From: an uncultured bacterium
Lineage (GTDB): Bacteria; Verrucomicrobiota; Kiritimatiellia; CAIKKV01; CAITUY01
Direction: 5' to 3'
Assembly: GCA_903895695.1 (NCBI GenBank)
Contig: CAITUY010000083.1
Coordinates: 1-64,000, forward strand
DNA length: 64,000 nucleotides
This document shows positions 52,742-61,188 of this stretch, piece by piece. The notes beneath the pieces were generated by a model. It was not told the DNA's origin. It did not search any database and saw only the letters and a list, made by a program, of their open reading frames with translations. Positions within the stretch are counted from its first letter, which is position 1, and the number at the start of each line of letters is the position of its first letter. The position numbers and the translations under genes are program-made.

Positions 52742-54739
52742 ATGACGTTGAGCAAGACGATGACGCTGGTGGCGAACACTATTCGCGGATTGGCCATGGA
52801 TGGCGTGCAGAAGGCGAATTCGGGGCATCCCGGAATGCCGATGGGCATGGCCGACGTGGCGGCGGTGTTGTACCTGAAGCACCTGAACCACTGCCCGACG
52901 CGGCCCGACTGGGTAAATCGCGACCGGTTTGTTCTGTCGGCCGGCCACGGCTCGATGCTGCTCTACAGCCTGTTGAACTTGTCCGGCTACGATCTGCCCC
53001 TGGACGAGTTGAAGCACTTCCGGCAGTGGGGGAGCAAGACGCCGGGACATCCGGAGCACGGGCACACGGTGGGCGTCGAAACCACGACCGGCCCGCTGGG
53101 CCAGGGTTGCGGGAATTCCGTGGGCATGGCCCTGGCCGAGCGGATGCTGGCCGCCCGGTTCAACGCCGGCACCTACCTCCCTGTCGACCATCACACTTAC
53201 GTGATCGCCGGCGACGGCGACCTGATGGAGGGCCTCTCGCATGAGGCGTTCTCGCTGGCCGGCCACCTGGGCCTCAGCAAGCTGGTGGTGTTCTACGACA
53301 GCAACCGCATCACGATCGAGGGCAAGACCGACCTAGCCTACAGCGACGACGTCCGCAAGCGCTTTCTGGGCTACAAGTGGAACGTGCTCGAGATCGACGG
53401 CCATAGTTTCGAGGAGATCGATAAGGCCATCCTCGCCGCCAAGGCGGAAAAGGAACGGCCCACGCTGATCATCACCCACACGCACATCGCCCAGGGCGCG
53501 CCCACCCTGCACGATTCGAGCAAGGCGCACGGCGAGCCGCTGGGTGTTGAGGAAATCAAGGCCGCCAAGCGCGGCTTGGGCCTGCCGGAAGACCAGGACT
53601 TCTACGTGCCCGACGCGGTTCGCGAAGTTTTCGCGGCCCGGGCCCGCGAGCTCGACTCGCGCGTGGCGGCCTGGGAGGCCGATTTCCGGAAATATGCGGC
53701 AGCCTATCCGGATCTGGCCCAGTTGTGGGATGCCGGCCTGAAGCAGGCGCTGCCGCCAGATCTCGAGGCGCAGATGCCGGTTTTCGATGTGGCCAAACCC
53801 GAGGCGACGCGCGTGTCGTCGGGCAAGGTCATCCAGAAGCTGGCCAAGGCCTTGCCCTGGCTGGTGGGCGGCTCGGCCGACCTGTCGCCGAGCACCAAGA
53901 CGATCATCGATGGCGCGGCCTCCGTGCTGCCGGGCCAGTTCGAGGGCCGGAACCTGCATTTCGGCGTGCGCGAACACGCCATGGCGGCCGCGTTGAACGG
54001 CATGGCCCTGCACGGCGGCTTTCGCGTGTATGGCGCCACGTTCTTCATCTTCTCGGATTACTGCCGTCCGTCCGTCCGCCTTTCGGCGATCATGGGCCTG
54101 CCGGTGACCTACGTGTTCACGCACGACAGCTTCTACGTGGGCGAAGACGGCCCGACGCACGAGCCGATCGAGCATCTGGCGAGCTTCCGCTGCATGCCCA
54201 ACGTGTCCGTGATCCGGCCGGGCGACGCCACCGAGACGGCGGCGGCCTGGCTGATGGCCATGAAGCACACCACCGGCCCGACGCTGCTGCTGCTCACGCG
54301 GCACAATCTGCCCGTGCTCGACCGCACCGTCTACCCGGCCGCCTCCTGCCTGGAGAAGGGCGCCTACACGCTGTGGCAGAGCGCGCCGGGCGTGCCGGCC
54401 CTGACGCTCATCGCCAGCGGCTCCGAAGTTTGTCTGGCGCTCGACGCTGCCAAGGTTCTGGCGGCCACAACGGCCGTGCGCGTGGTCAGCATGCCCTCCT
54501 GGGACCTGTTCGAAAAGCAGAGCCAGGCCTACAAGGATGAGGTTCTGCCGCCGGCCTGCACGGCACGGTTGGCCATCGAAGCCGGCGCGACCCTGGGCTG
54601 GCACAAGTACGTCGGCCCCAAGGGCGCCGTGCTGGGCGTGGACCATTTCGGCGCCTCGGCCCCGTATAAGGCCATCGCCGAGCACTTCGGTTTCACGCCG
54701 GCGAATGTGGTGAAGATGGCTCGGGAGCTTCTCGGGTAG
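52742..54739 (+). CDS. tkt: Transketolase
   Basis: A 665-residue thiamine-diphosphate enzyme of the pentose phosphate pathway. N-terminal [17 protein letters not shown], the ThDP/Mg motif [13 protein letters not shown] (157 onward), [20 protein letters not shown], and in the middle domain [20 protein letters not shown] followed by [20 protein letters not shown]. The C-terminal domain has [15 protein letters not shown]. All cofactor residues seem present. ATG 52742 follows AAAGGAG. Its TAG stop shares one base with the GTG of murA (TAGTG), an unusual pairing of carbon metabolism with cell-wall synthesis. Confidence 0.97.
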   Translation: MTLSKTMTLVANTIRGLAMDGVQKANSGHPGMPMGMADVAAVLYLKHLNHCPTRPDWVNRDRFVLSAGHGSMLLYSLLNLSGYDLPLDELKHFRQWGSKTPGHPEHGHTVGVETTTGPLGQGCGNSVGMALAERMLAARFNAGTYLPVDHHTYVIAGDGDLMEGLSHEAFSLAGHLGLSKLVVFYDSNRITIEGKTDLAYSDDVRKRFLGYKWNVLEIDGHSFEEIDKAILAAKAEKERPTLIITHTHIAQGAPTLHDSSKAHGEPLGVEEIKAAKRGLGLPEDQDFYVPDAVREVFAARARELDSRVAAWEADFRKYAAAYPDLAQLWDAGLKQALPPDLEAQMPVFDVAKPEATRVSSGKVIQKLAKALPWLVGGSADLSPSTKTIIDGAASVLPGQFEGRNLHFGVREHAMAAALNGMALHGGFRVYGATFFIFSDYCRPSVRLSAIMGLPVTYVFTHDSFYVGEDGPTHEPIEHLASFRCMPNVSVIRPGDATETAAAWLMAMKHTTGPTLLLLTRHNLPVLDRTVYPAASCLEKGAYTLWQSAPGVPALTLIASGSEVCLALDAAKVLAATTAVRVVSMPSWDLFEKQSQAYKDEVLPPACTARLAIEAGATLGWHKYVGPKGAVLGVDHFGASAPYKAIAEHFGFTPANVVKMARELLG

Positions 54740-56013
54740 TGTCACGCTTCATCATCAACGGCGGTCGGCGGCTGGGCGGGGTTTATACGCCCGCCGGCAA
54801 CAAGAATGCCGTGCTACCGATGCTGGCCGCCTGCGTGCTGACCGACGAGCCGGTCACGCTGGAGAACCTGCCGCTCATCGACGATGTCCGCGCCATGTTG
54901 GCGATCCTGGACGGGCTCGGGGTGGCCGTGGACCTGCACGATCACACGGTGACCGTGTGCGCCCGCGGGTTGCGGCGCAGCCGGCTCGATCCCGAGCTGT
55001 GCCGGCGGGTGCGCTCGTCCATCCTCTTTGCCGGGCCGCTCACGGCGCGCCTGGGCCGGGCCACGCTGGCCCCGCCGGGCGGTGACGTGATCGGGCGCCG
55101 CCGGCTCGACACGCACTTTGACGGGCTGCGGGCCCTGGGGATCGAGACGGCCGGGGGGCGCCAGTTCACCTTTCGTAGACGCCGGCTCGAAGGGGCGGCG
55201 ATCGTGCTCGACGAAGCCAGCGTTACCGCGACCGAGAACGTCCTCATGGCGGCCGTGCTGGCGAAAGGCCGCACCGTGATCTTCAATGCCGCGTGCGAAC
55301 CGCACGTGCTCGACCTGGGCCTGCTGCTCAACAAGATGGGGGCCCGCATCGAGGGGTTGGGGACCAACCGGCTCGAGATCGAAGGCGTCGAGCGGCTGCT
55401 GGGGGCGACGCACGAGGTCCAGCCCGACACCATCGAAATCGGCAGTTTCGTGGCTGCGGCCGCGGCCACGGGCGGCGAACTGACCGTATCCGGCGTGCCA
55501 TTCGAGCCCCTCTGGATCATCGGCAAGGCATTTCAGAAGCTCGGGATCAGGATCGATCTCGACGGGTACGCGTTGCGCGTGCCGCCGCGCCAGCACCTGC
55601 GGATCCGCCGCGATTTCGGGGCAGCCATCCCGAAGATCGATGACGGTCCCTGGCCCATGTTCCCGTCGGACCTGATGAGCGTGTCCATCGTGGCCGCGAC
55701 CCAGGCCCACGGCAGCATCCTGTTCTTCGAGAAGATGTTCGAGAGCCGCATGTACTTCGTGGATTACCTGGCCGGGATGGGGGCGACGATCGTGGTCTGC
55801 GATCCGCACCGGGTCCTGGTCACGGGGCCTTCGCGGCTGCACGGCACGCACATGGCCAGCCCCGACATCCGGGCCGGCATGGCCCTGCTCATCGCGGCGC
55901 TGTGCGCGAAGGGGCAGAGCATCATCGACAACGCCCAGACCATCGACCGCGGCTACGAGGCCGTCGACGCCAAACTGCGAGCGCTCGGCGCCGACATTAC
56001 GCGCCAAGACTGA
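54739..56013 (+). CDS. murA: UDP-N-acetylglucosamine 1-carboxyvinyltransferase with Asp at the fosfomycin-target position
   Basis: A 424-residue EPT-family enzyme, first committed step of peptidoglycan synthesis (UDP-GlcNAc plus PEP). Lys22-Asn23 (AGNKNAVLP) bind substrate, then LPLIDDVRAM, RSSILFAGPL, and the active-site loop PPGGDVIGRRRLD where the usual Cys115 is Asp116. Later DASVTATENVLMAAVLAKG and FPSDLMSVSIVAATQAHGSI supply the catalytic Asp. Cys-to-Asp MurA is known in Chlamydia and Mycobacterium and gives fosfomycin resistance while keeping activity. GTG start overlaps the transketolase stop. If a second MurA exists elsewhere, this could be the paralogue. Confidence 0.93.
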   Translation: MSRFIINGGRRLGGVYTPAGNKNAVLPMLAACVLTDEPVTLENLPLIDDVRAMLAILDGLGVAVDLHDHTVTVCARGLRRSRLDPELCRRVRSSILFAGPLTARLGRATLAPPGGDVIGRRRLDTHFDGLRALGIETAGGRQFTFRRRRLEGAAIVLDEASVTATENVLMAAVLAKGRTVIFNAACEPHVLDLGLLLNKMGARIEGLGTNRLEIEGVERLLGATHEVQPDTIEIGSFVAAAAATGGELTVSGVPFEPLWIIGKAFQKLGIRIDLDGYALRVPPRQHLRIRRDFGAAIPKIDDGPWPMFPSDLMSVSIVAATQAHGSILFFEKMFESRMYFVDYLAGMGATIVVCDPHRVLVTGPSRLHGTHMASPDIRAGMALLIAALCAKGQSIIDNAQTIDRGYEAVDAKLRALGADITRQD

Positions 56014-56121
56014 TCGGCCCCGGGGGAATTCAAGCAAGTAAGCCCCTCCATGAGCGAACCTGAGGCAAACCTGTTGCCTTCCTCTTCGACATCAACGGCG
56101 AATCAGGCACGACGAGGACCC

Positions 56122-57219
56122 ATGACCACGCTGACTTGCGGAGAACGTGTTGTGCGGTGCCTGACGGGCGAGCCCGTCGATCGGGTGCCATTCGGCGTGG
56201 GCATCGGCTGGTTCCCGTGGTGGCAAACGCACCAGCGCTGGCAGACGGAAGCGAACAACGCCGGCCTCGATATCGGGCGCGAGCTGGGCTATGACGGAAG
56301 CTTCAGTTCACCACCTTGCCAGGCCGGCATATGGCCGCCCTTCGAGCGCCAGGTCCTTGAGGAAACCGCCGACACGATTACGGTGCGCAACGAGTCCGGC
56401 ATCGTGCGCCGTGATCTCAAGAGCGGCCTTTCGATGCCCGAGTTCATCGGGTATCCGGTCAAGACGCCCGCAGACTGGGAGCGGGTCAAAACGGAACGGC
56501 TCGACCCGGCCGCACCGGGTCGCCTTGATGTCGACTGGGACGCCTACCGGGCGCGGCTCCGACAGACCGGCGAGGCTGTCCAGGTGGGTTGGTTTCCCTA
56601 CGGGGTGTTCGGCTCGCCGCGCGAACTCATGGGCGCCGAGGAGGTGCTCATCGCTTTCTATGAGTATCCCGAAATGGTCCGGGACATGATGCAGCACATG
56701 ACGACCCTCTGGCTTGACCTCTGGAGCCGGGTGGCCCGCGAGGTGCAGATCGACCACCTTCACATCTGGGAAGACATGTCCGGGCGGCAGGGCTCGCTCA
56801 TCTCGCCCGCCATGGTCGAGGAGTTTATGATGCCCTGCTATGACCGGCTCGCCGCGTTTGCGCGGGCCCACGGGGTGCGCGTTGTGTCGGTGGATACGGA
56901 CGGCGATTGTTCCGAACTCGTACCCGTCTTCATGCGTCACGGGGTCAATATGGTCCTGCCCTTTGAAGTCCAGGCGGGCAACGATATCCTGGAATTCAGG
57001 CACCAGTATCCGACCCTGGGAATCGTGGGCGGGCTGGACAAACGCGCCCTGGCGGGCACTCGCGCCGACATCGACCGTGAGGTGGCGAAGGCGGAGGCCA
57101 TGCTCAAGGGCGGCCGCTACATCCCGGGGTTCGACCATCTCATACCGCCCGACGTGGGCTGGGAAAACTTCCGCTATGCCGCGCAGCGACTGCGCGAGGT
57201 GTGCCTCTCCTCCCGGTGA
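56122..57219 (+). CDS. Uroporphyrinogen decarboxylase-family protein
   Basis: A 365-residue UroD-superfamily barrel, third in the window. TCGERVVRCLTGEPVDRVPFGVGIGWFPWW is the N-terminal strand; ADWERVKTERLDP, IDHLHIWEDMSGRQGSLISPAMVEEFMMPCYDRL, VSVDTDGDCSELVPVFMRHGVNMVLPFEVQAGNDI and the C-terminal GGRYIPGFDHLIPPDVGWENF follow. At the position where metal-binding members have HxC it has DTDGDC. It leads a three-gene cassette with the cupin and TIM-barrel genes. ATG 56122 follows GAGGACC. Confidence 0.87.
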   Translation: MTTLTCGERVVRCLTGEPVDRVPFGVGIGWFPWWQTHQRWQTEANNAGLDIGRELGYDGSFSSPPCQAGIWPPFERQVLEETADTITVRNESGIVRRDLKSGLSMPEFIGYPVKTPADWERVKTERLDPAAPGRLDVDWDAYRARLRQTGEAVQVGWFPYGVFGSPRELMGAEEVLIAFYEYPEMVRDMMQHMTTLWLDLWSRVAREVQIDHLHIWEDMSGRQGSLISPAMVEEFMMPCYDRLAAFARAHGVRVVSVDTDGDCSELVPVFMRHGVNMVLPFEVQAGNDILEFRHQYPTLGIVGGLDKRALAGTRADIDREVAKAEAMLKGGRYIPGFDHLIPPDVGWENFRYAAQRLREVCLSSR

Positions 57220-57310
57220 AGCTGCGACCGGCGTGTGCCCGGTGTCCGGTTGTCAGTGCTCTCCAAGTGTGGCAGTGTATGCGGCAATAACGCGGGGGAG
57301 GAGTAAGGTC

Positions 57311-58531
57311 ATGGCAGCCAAGGGAAGAAAAGCGATCCGCCAGACGATTCACGATGCCTTCGATCAGGGCCGGGGGATCCTGCGCCTGATTCCGGTCTTT
57401 GTTCCGCGCCGGTTCAGCCAGCCGGGGCGCCGTCTGCGCCTGCACCCTGACGATTACTTTGCGCTGGGTACCGCGCGCGGGGCCATCAAGGAACGTTGGT
57501 TCGCGTCGACGATCGCGGCCATGAACGGGCCGCTGGCTCCCCCGGACGAAGGCATGAGCTATGTCGTGCCGACCACAAAGCGCCAGGAGGAAAAGTTCAC
57601 GTTGCGGGCAGCGGTAGACGAACTCGGCGCCGAGCTCATCGGTGAAGGATTGAAGAAGACCTATGGCACCTGGCCGATCTACTCCAAGTTTTTCGACTAC
57701 AAAGAGCCGCTCTTTCATCACCTGCACCTGAGGGACGCGGACGCCGCCCGCGTCGGGCGGATCGGCAAACCCGAATGCTATTACTACCCGCCGCAGATGA
57801 ACAACTACCCGGGCACGTTCCCCCACACTTACTTCGGGTTCGATCCCGACGTGACCCGGGCGATGGTCCGCGAACGGCTCCTGCAGTACGAACGCGGAGA
57901 CAATCGCATCACGGAGCTTTCGCGCGCCTACCGCATCGAGTTGGGCACCGGTTGGTATACGCCGACGGGCGTGGTGCACGCACCAGGCTCCTACCTGACG
58001 TACGAGCCGCAGTGGAACAGCGACGTCAACTCCGTGTACGAAAACGTCGCCTCGGGCGAAGTCTATCCTTACGACTTCCTCGTCGAGAACTGCCCGCCGG
58101 ACAAGAAGCGCGACATTGACTATGTGATGAGCCTCATGGACTGGGAGGCGAATGTCGATCCGCACTACAAGAAGCATTATTTCCGTCCGCCCCTTCCGGC
58201 GGCGGAGCCCGACGCACGGTTCTCCGAAAAGTGGATCGCCTACGCGAACGACTATATCGGCGCCAAGGAACTGACCGTGCAACCCGGGCAAACCGTCACA
58301 CTCAAGGACCCGATCGCCTTCGGGTGCATCCTGGTGCAGGGGCATGGAAAGATCGGCGTTCACGACGCGGAAACGGCGACCCTGTTGCGGTACGGGCAAA
58401 TGAGCGCCGACGAGTTCTTTGTGAGCGAGGGCGCCTCGCGCGCCGGTGTGGCCTTTGCGAACAAGAGCGCGTGCGAGCCGATGGTGCTGCTGAAGCACTT
58501 CGGCCCGAATCATCCCGGCATGCCGCGGTAA
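57311..58531 (+). CDS. Cupin-fold protein resembling mannose-6-phosphate isomerase
   Basis: A 406-residue protein with two beta-barrel regions. Motifs of type I phosphomannose isomerase-like cupins are seen: KEPLFHHLHLRDADAARVG (metal His pair), then GTGWYTPTGVVHAPGSYLTYEPQWNSD (second metal His), and a C-terminal cupin strand set (IAFGCILVQGHGKIGVHDAETATLLRYGQMSADEFFVSEGASRAGVAFANKS). It probably isomerises or binds a sugar. Similar proteins sit beside UroD-family and TIM-barrel genes in relatives. ATG 57311 follows GGGGAGGAG. Confidence 0.72.
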   Translation: MAAKGRKAIRQTIHDAFDQGRGILRLIPVFVPRRFSQPGRRLRLHPDDYFALGTARGAIKERWFASTIAAMNGPLAPPDEGMSYVVPTTKRQEEKFTLRAAVDELGAELIGEGLKKTYGTWPIYSKFFDYKEPLFHHLHLRDADAARVGRIGKPECYYYPPQMNNYPGTFPHTYFGFDPDVTRAMVRERLLQYERGDNRITELSRAYRIELGTGWYTPTGVVHAPGSYLTYEPQWNSDVNSVYENVASGEVYPYDFLVENCPPDKKRDIDYVMSLMDWEANVDPHYKKHYFRPPLPAAEPDARFSEKWIAYANDYIGAKELTVQPGQTVTLKDPIAFGCILVQGHGKIGVHDAETATLLRYGQMSADEFFVSEGASRAGVAFANKSACEPMVLLKHFGPNHPGMPR

Positions 58532-58573
58532 GCGGCGCGGGCGGTCCCTGGAATGCAGTTTGAGGAGTGACAC

Positions 58574-59524
58574 ATGAAGAAGCAGAACTTCGAGATCAAG
58601 AACGAGCAGATTCGCAAGCAGTTCGCGGCGTTGAGGAAACGGTACCCGGGAAAGTTGAAGCAACGCTTGAACCTGTCCTGGAGCAACTGGGGATTTGGCC
58701 TTGAGCCGCTCTCCGCCTCGGCCAAGCGGTTGGCGGAGGCCGGCATTCGCTACATCGAACTGCACGGCAACCATTATGGTGCGGATCTCGGCTATCGGCC
58801 GACGGAGACGATGCGGATCCTGGCCGACCACAACATTGCCGTCGGGGGCATCTGCGGCATGTTCTCCCGGGAGAACGACCTGTCGAGCAACAGCGGCATC
58901 GCGCGCCAGCACGCGCTGGATTACCTGAAGAGAACCCTCGACTTCGCGGCCGCGGTGAAGGCGGGGTACATCCTCGTTGTGCCGGGCGCCGTGGGTCGGC
59001 CGACGGCGTATGACAATGCCGAGTTCGACCGGTCTGTCGCCACCTTACGTCTGGTCGCCGACGGTTTCGTCACGGCCGGGGTTAAGGCCGCTATCGAGCC
59101 GATCAGGGCCGCCGAAGTGAGCTTCTGTCGCAGCATCGCCGACGCCAAGGCATACATCGCCGCGGTCGGCCACAAGGGGGTGCAGCACATCAACGGCGAC
59201 CTTTACCACATGCAAAGTGAGGAGAGCCATCTCGGCATGGCACTCTTGGAGGCCGGCCAGCAGCTTACCAACCTGCACTTGGCCGACAGCAATCGCTGCG
59301 CGCTGGGCGAGGGTTCGCTCGACATCGATACCGTCATCCGAGCCCTGTACCTAATTGGGTATAACCGCCCGGGCTGCTACGTCACTCCGGAACCTCTGGG
59401 GCCCGGCGGCGATCCTTATCCCGCGATGAACGGAAAGCCCGATCCATCCTCCCTCAAACACCTGGTCCAGCAGACCGCCCGCTATTTTCGCGAGCGCGAA
59501 GCCGCCGTCCTTCGGGGTGACTGA
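58574..59524 (+). CDS. Sugar phosphate isomerase/epimerase (xylose isomerase-like TIM barrel)
   Basis: A 316-residue AP2Ec-like barrel. KLKQRLNLSWSNWGFGLEPLSASAKRLAEAGIRYIELHGNHYG opens it; metal-ligand candidates are the Glu in AAIEPIRAAE, the Asp/His in HINGDLYHMQ, HLADSNRCALGEGSLD and the C-terminal VTPEPLGPGG. This differs clearly from the 255-residue isomerase at 38256. It follows the cupin gene by 42 bases and completes the cassette. Substrate unknown; inosose or keto-sugar epimerisation is typical. ATG 58574 follows TGAGGAGTG. Confidence 0.9.
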   Translation: MKKQNFEIKNEQIRKQFAALRKRYPGKLKQRLNLSWSNWGFGLEPLSASAKRLAEAGIRYIELHGNHYGADLGYRPTETMRILADHNIAVGGICGMFSRENDLSSNSGIARQHALDYLKRTLDFAAAVKAGYILVVPGAVGRPTAYDNAEFDRSVATLRLVADGFVTAGVKAAIEPIRAAEVSFCRSIADAKAYIAAVGHKGVQHINGDLYHMQSEESHLGMALLEAGQQLTNLHLADSNRCALGEGSLDIDTVIRALYLIGYNRPGCYVTPEPLGPGGDPYPAMNGKPDPSSLKHLVQQTARYFREREAAVLRGD

Positions 59525-59664
59525 CCATTTCGTCGCCCCGTGACCGTCCATCTTCGTTCCCGTGACCTCATGTCACGGGGCGTGAGAATATTGCGTTCCG
59601 TTGTCACAAGATATCCTCCCTCCTCACCACCGACCAACCTTGACGTTTCAGTCCCGACCTTCAC

Positions 59665-60051
59665 TCAGGCAGCCCTGCTTAGTGCCGGTTCTCCCTCGAC
59701 CTCCAGGTTGGATTCTTCCCAGGCGCGGAAACCGCCCTCAAGTTCCACGACCTTGAATCCCTTCTGCGCGAATAACAGGCAGGCATCCGTTGCCAAGTGG
59801 CATTGCTGGTTATAGCAGTAAACCACAGTCTGTTTCTCCAACTCCAACCCGGCGAGCGTCGGCCATTGCTCCCTGGGTAGGTTGATCGCGCGCGGAATAT
59901 GGGACTTGGCGTAGTCCTCCGGGCGCCTCACGTCGACGATTACGATCTCTTCGTGCTCCTTGATCATGTGGTCCAGATCAAACGGACCAGCCGTGAACTC
60001 CAGTTTTTCGCGAAAATATCGAACCGCATCCCTGCGATGATACGTGCTCAT
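59665..60051 (-). CDS. Rhodanese-like domain protein
   Basis: A 128-residue single-domain rhodanese. EEIVIVDVRRPEDYAKSHIPRAINLP is the first half; the active-site loop is VVYCYNQQCHLA with Cys79 as the probable sulphur acceptor and a second Cys84. The end FKVVELEGGFRAWEES is typical. The loop CYNQQCH deviates from the usual CRxGxR, so substrate and role (sulphur transfer or signalling) are uncertain. ATG 60051 is clear. It is a single gene. Confidence 0.88.
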   Translation of the reverse strand: MSTYHRRDAVRYFREKLEFTAGPFDLDHMIKEHEEIVIVDVRRPEDYAKSHIPRAINLPREQWPTLAGLELEKQTVVYCYNQQCHLATDACLLFAQKGFKVVELEGGFRAWEESNLEVEGEPALSRAA

Positions 60052-60381
60052 GGTTCATCTTCCCCTTTCACTAGATTTCACCTTGGCCTTAAGCACAATT
60101 CGTTCCGGCGGGCTTCGGATCGTGGCTGAATTACGTGGGTGCCGTTCGGCTGCAAGGTGCAATCGGTTGCCTGGTAGCTTGTTGCGACAATCAACTGCAG
60201 GTCCGGCCCGTTTCTCGGTGGGGTCGGGCCGCGTGCCCGTCAGCGCCCGTCTCGCGGGACGTTGTATCACTGAGACATCACTTGCGCTTGCCTCGCCTGC
60301 CTCCCGGGCTTAGTGTGTGACATTCCGAGGGTGGCGGAAAATCGGTTGAGAGCAGCGGCTTCTCGCAGCATCGGAGGTCCT
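60052..60381. other. Divergent intergenic region
   Basis: 330 bases between the rhodanese and the lipoprotein gene. No gene was recognised. A promoter-like pair of low quality (TTGCCT near 60289, TAGTGT near 60312, spacer 17) faces the lipoprotein gene, and GGAGGTCC (60373-60380) is its ribosome-binding site. Confidence 0.4.
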
Positions 60382-61179
60382 ATGCAACGTAGGCAGTTGG
60401 CAGCGGGGCTCGTTTTCGTCGGTCTCCTCATCCTCACGGGGTGCGTCAAATCCAAGATCCTGATCTCCGTCAAACCTGACGGCAGCGGGCACGTCGTCCT
60501 GACTCAACTCACGCCGGGCCCGGAAGGCATGGCCTTCTCGCGTGGCGACTCGGATGATCTGGCCGAGAAGCTGCAGAAGGCCGCCGAGCGTTTCGGCGAG
60601 GGCGTGACGCTGGCCAAGAGCGAGGCCGTGAAGGGCAAGGGCTTTGCCGCCGTGTTTGCCTTCACCAACGTCGCCAGCCTGACGATACCCATCGTGGCGC
60701 TCGGTCCCCTGGCCGAGATGGGCGATGGCGACATGGACCACGCGCCGGCGTTCGTGCGCCAGAGCATTCAGTTCGAATTCGCGCGCACGAATGCCAGTTG
60801 CCTCACGGTGCACATGCCGGCCGCGCTAACGGCCGCGCTGGCGCAACCTGCGGAGACCAACGCCCCGGCCCGCTCGCGCCGCGCGGCGTCGGGCGATGGC
60901 ATGCTGGAATCCGTGGCCGGCCTCGAAATCGAAGTGACCCTTGAGGTTAAGGGTCAGCTTCTCCAGCAGAATGCCGCGCACGCGGAGACGAACCGGCCGA
61001 ACCGGTTCCTCCTGTTCCAACTCCGCGGCGACCGGCTGGCCGACAACCCCGCGGCCCTGGAGGCAATGTCCGGCGGTCCCGGCGAATCAGGCGACATGGA
61101 TGCCATGATGGGCCGCCTTCTGCAGCTCAGCGGGGCCACGATCGAAACCAACCGTCCAATGATTCTGCGTTTCCAGTGA
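60382..61179 (+). CDS. Exported lipoprotein of unknown function
   Basis: A 265-residue lipoprotein: hydrophobic segment 6-18 and lipobox ILTGC with Cys20. The mature part begins VKSKILISVKPDGSGHVVLTQ, a beta-strand pair seen in several PVC lipoproteins, followed by helical and Ala-rich stretches (FVRQSIQFEFARTNASCLTVHMPAALTAALAQPAETN) with two TN-rich spots. Family not recognised. ATG 60382 follows GGAGGTCC. It is nine bases ahead of the large exported protein gene, so the two probably act together in the envelope. Confidence 0.75.
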   Translation: MQRRQLAAGLVFVGLLILTGCVKSKILISVKPDGSGHVVLTQLTPGPEGMAFSRGDSDDLAEKLQKAAERFGEGVTLAKSEAVKGKGFAAVFAFTNVASLTIPIVALGPLAEMGDGDMDHAPAFVRQSIQFEFARTNASCLTVHMPAALTAALAQPAETNAPARSRRAASGDGMLESVAGLEIEVTLEVKGQLLQQNAAHAETNRPNRFLLFQLRGDRLADNPAALEAMSGGPGESGDMDAMMGRLLQLSGATIETNRPMILRFQ

Positions 61180-61188
61180 GGTGATCCG

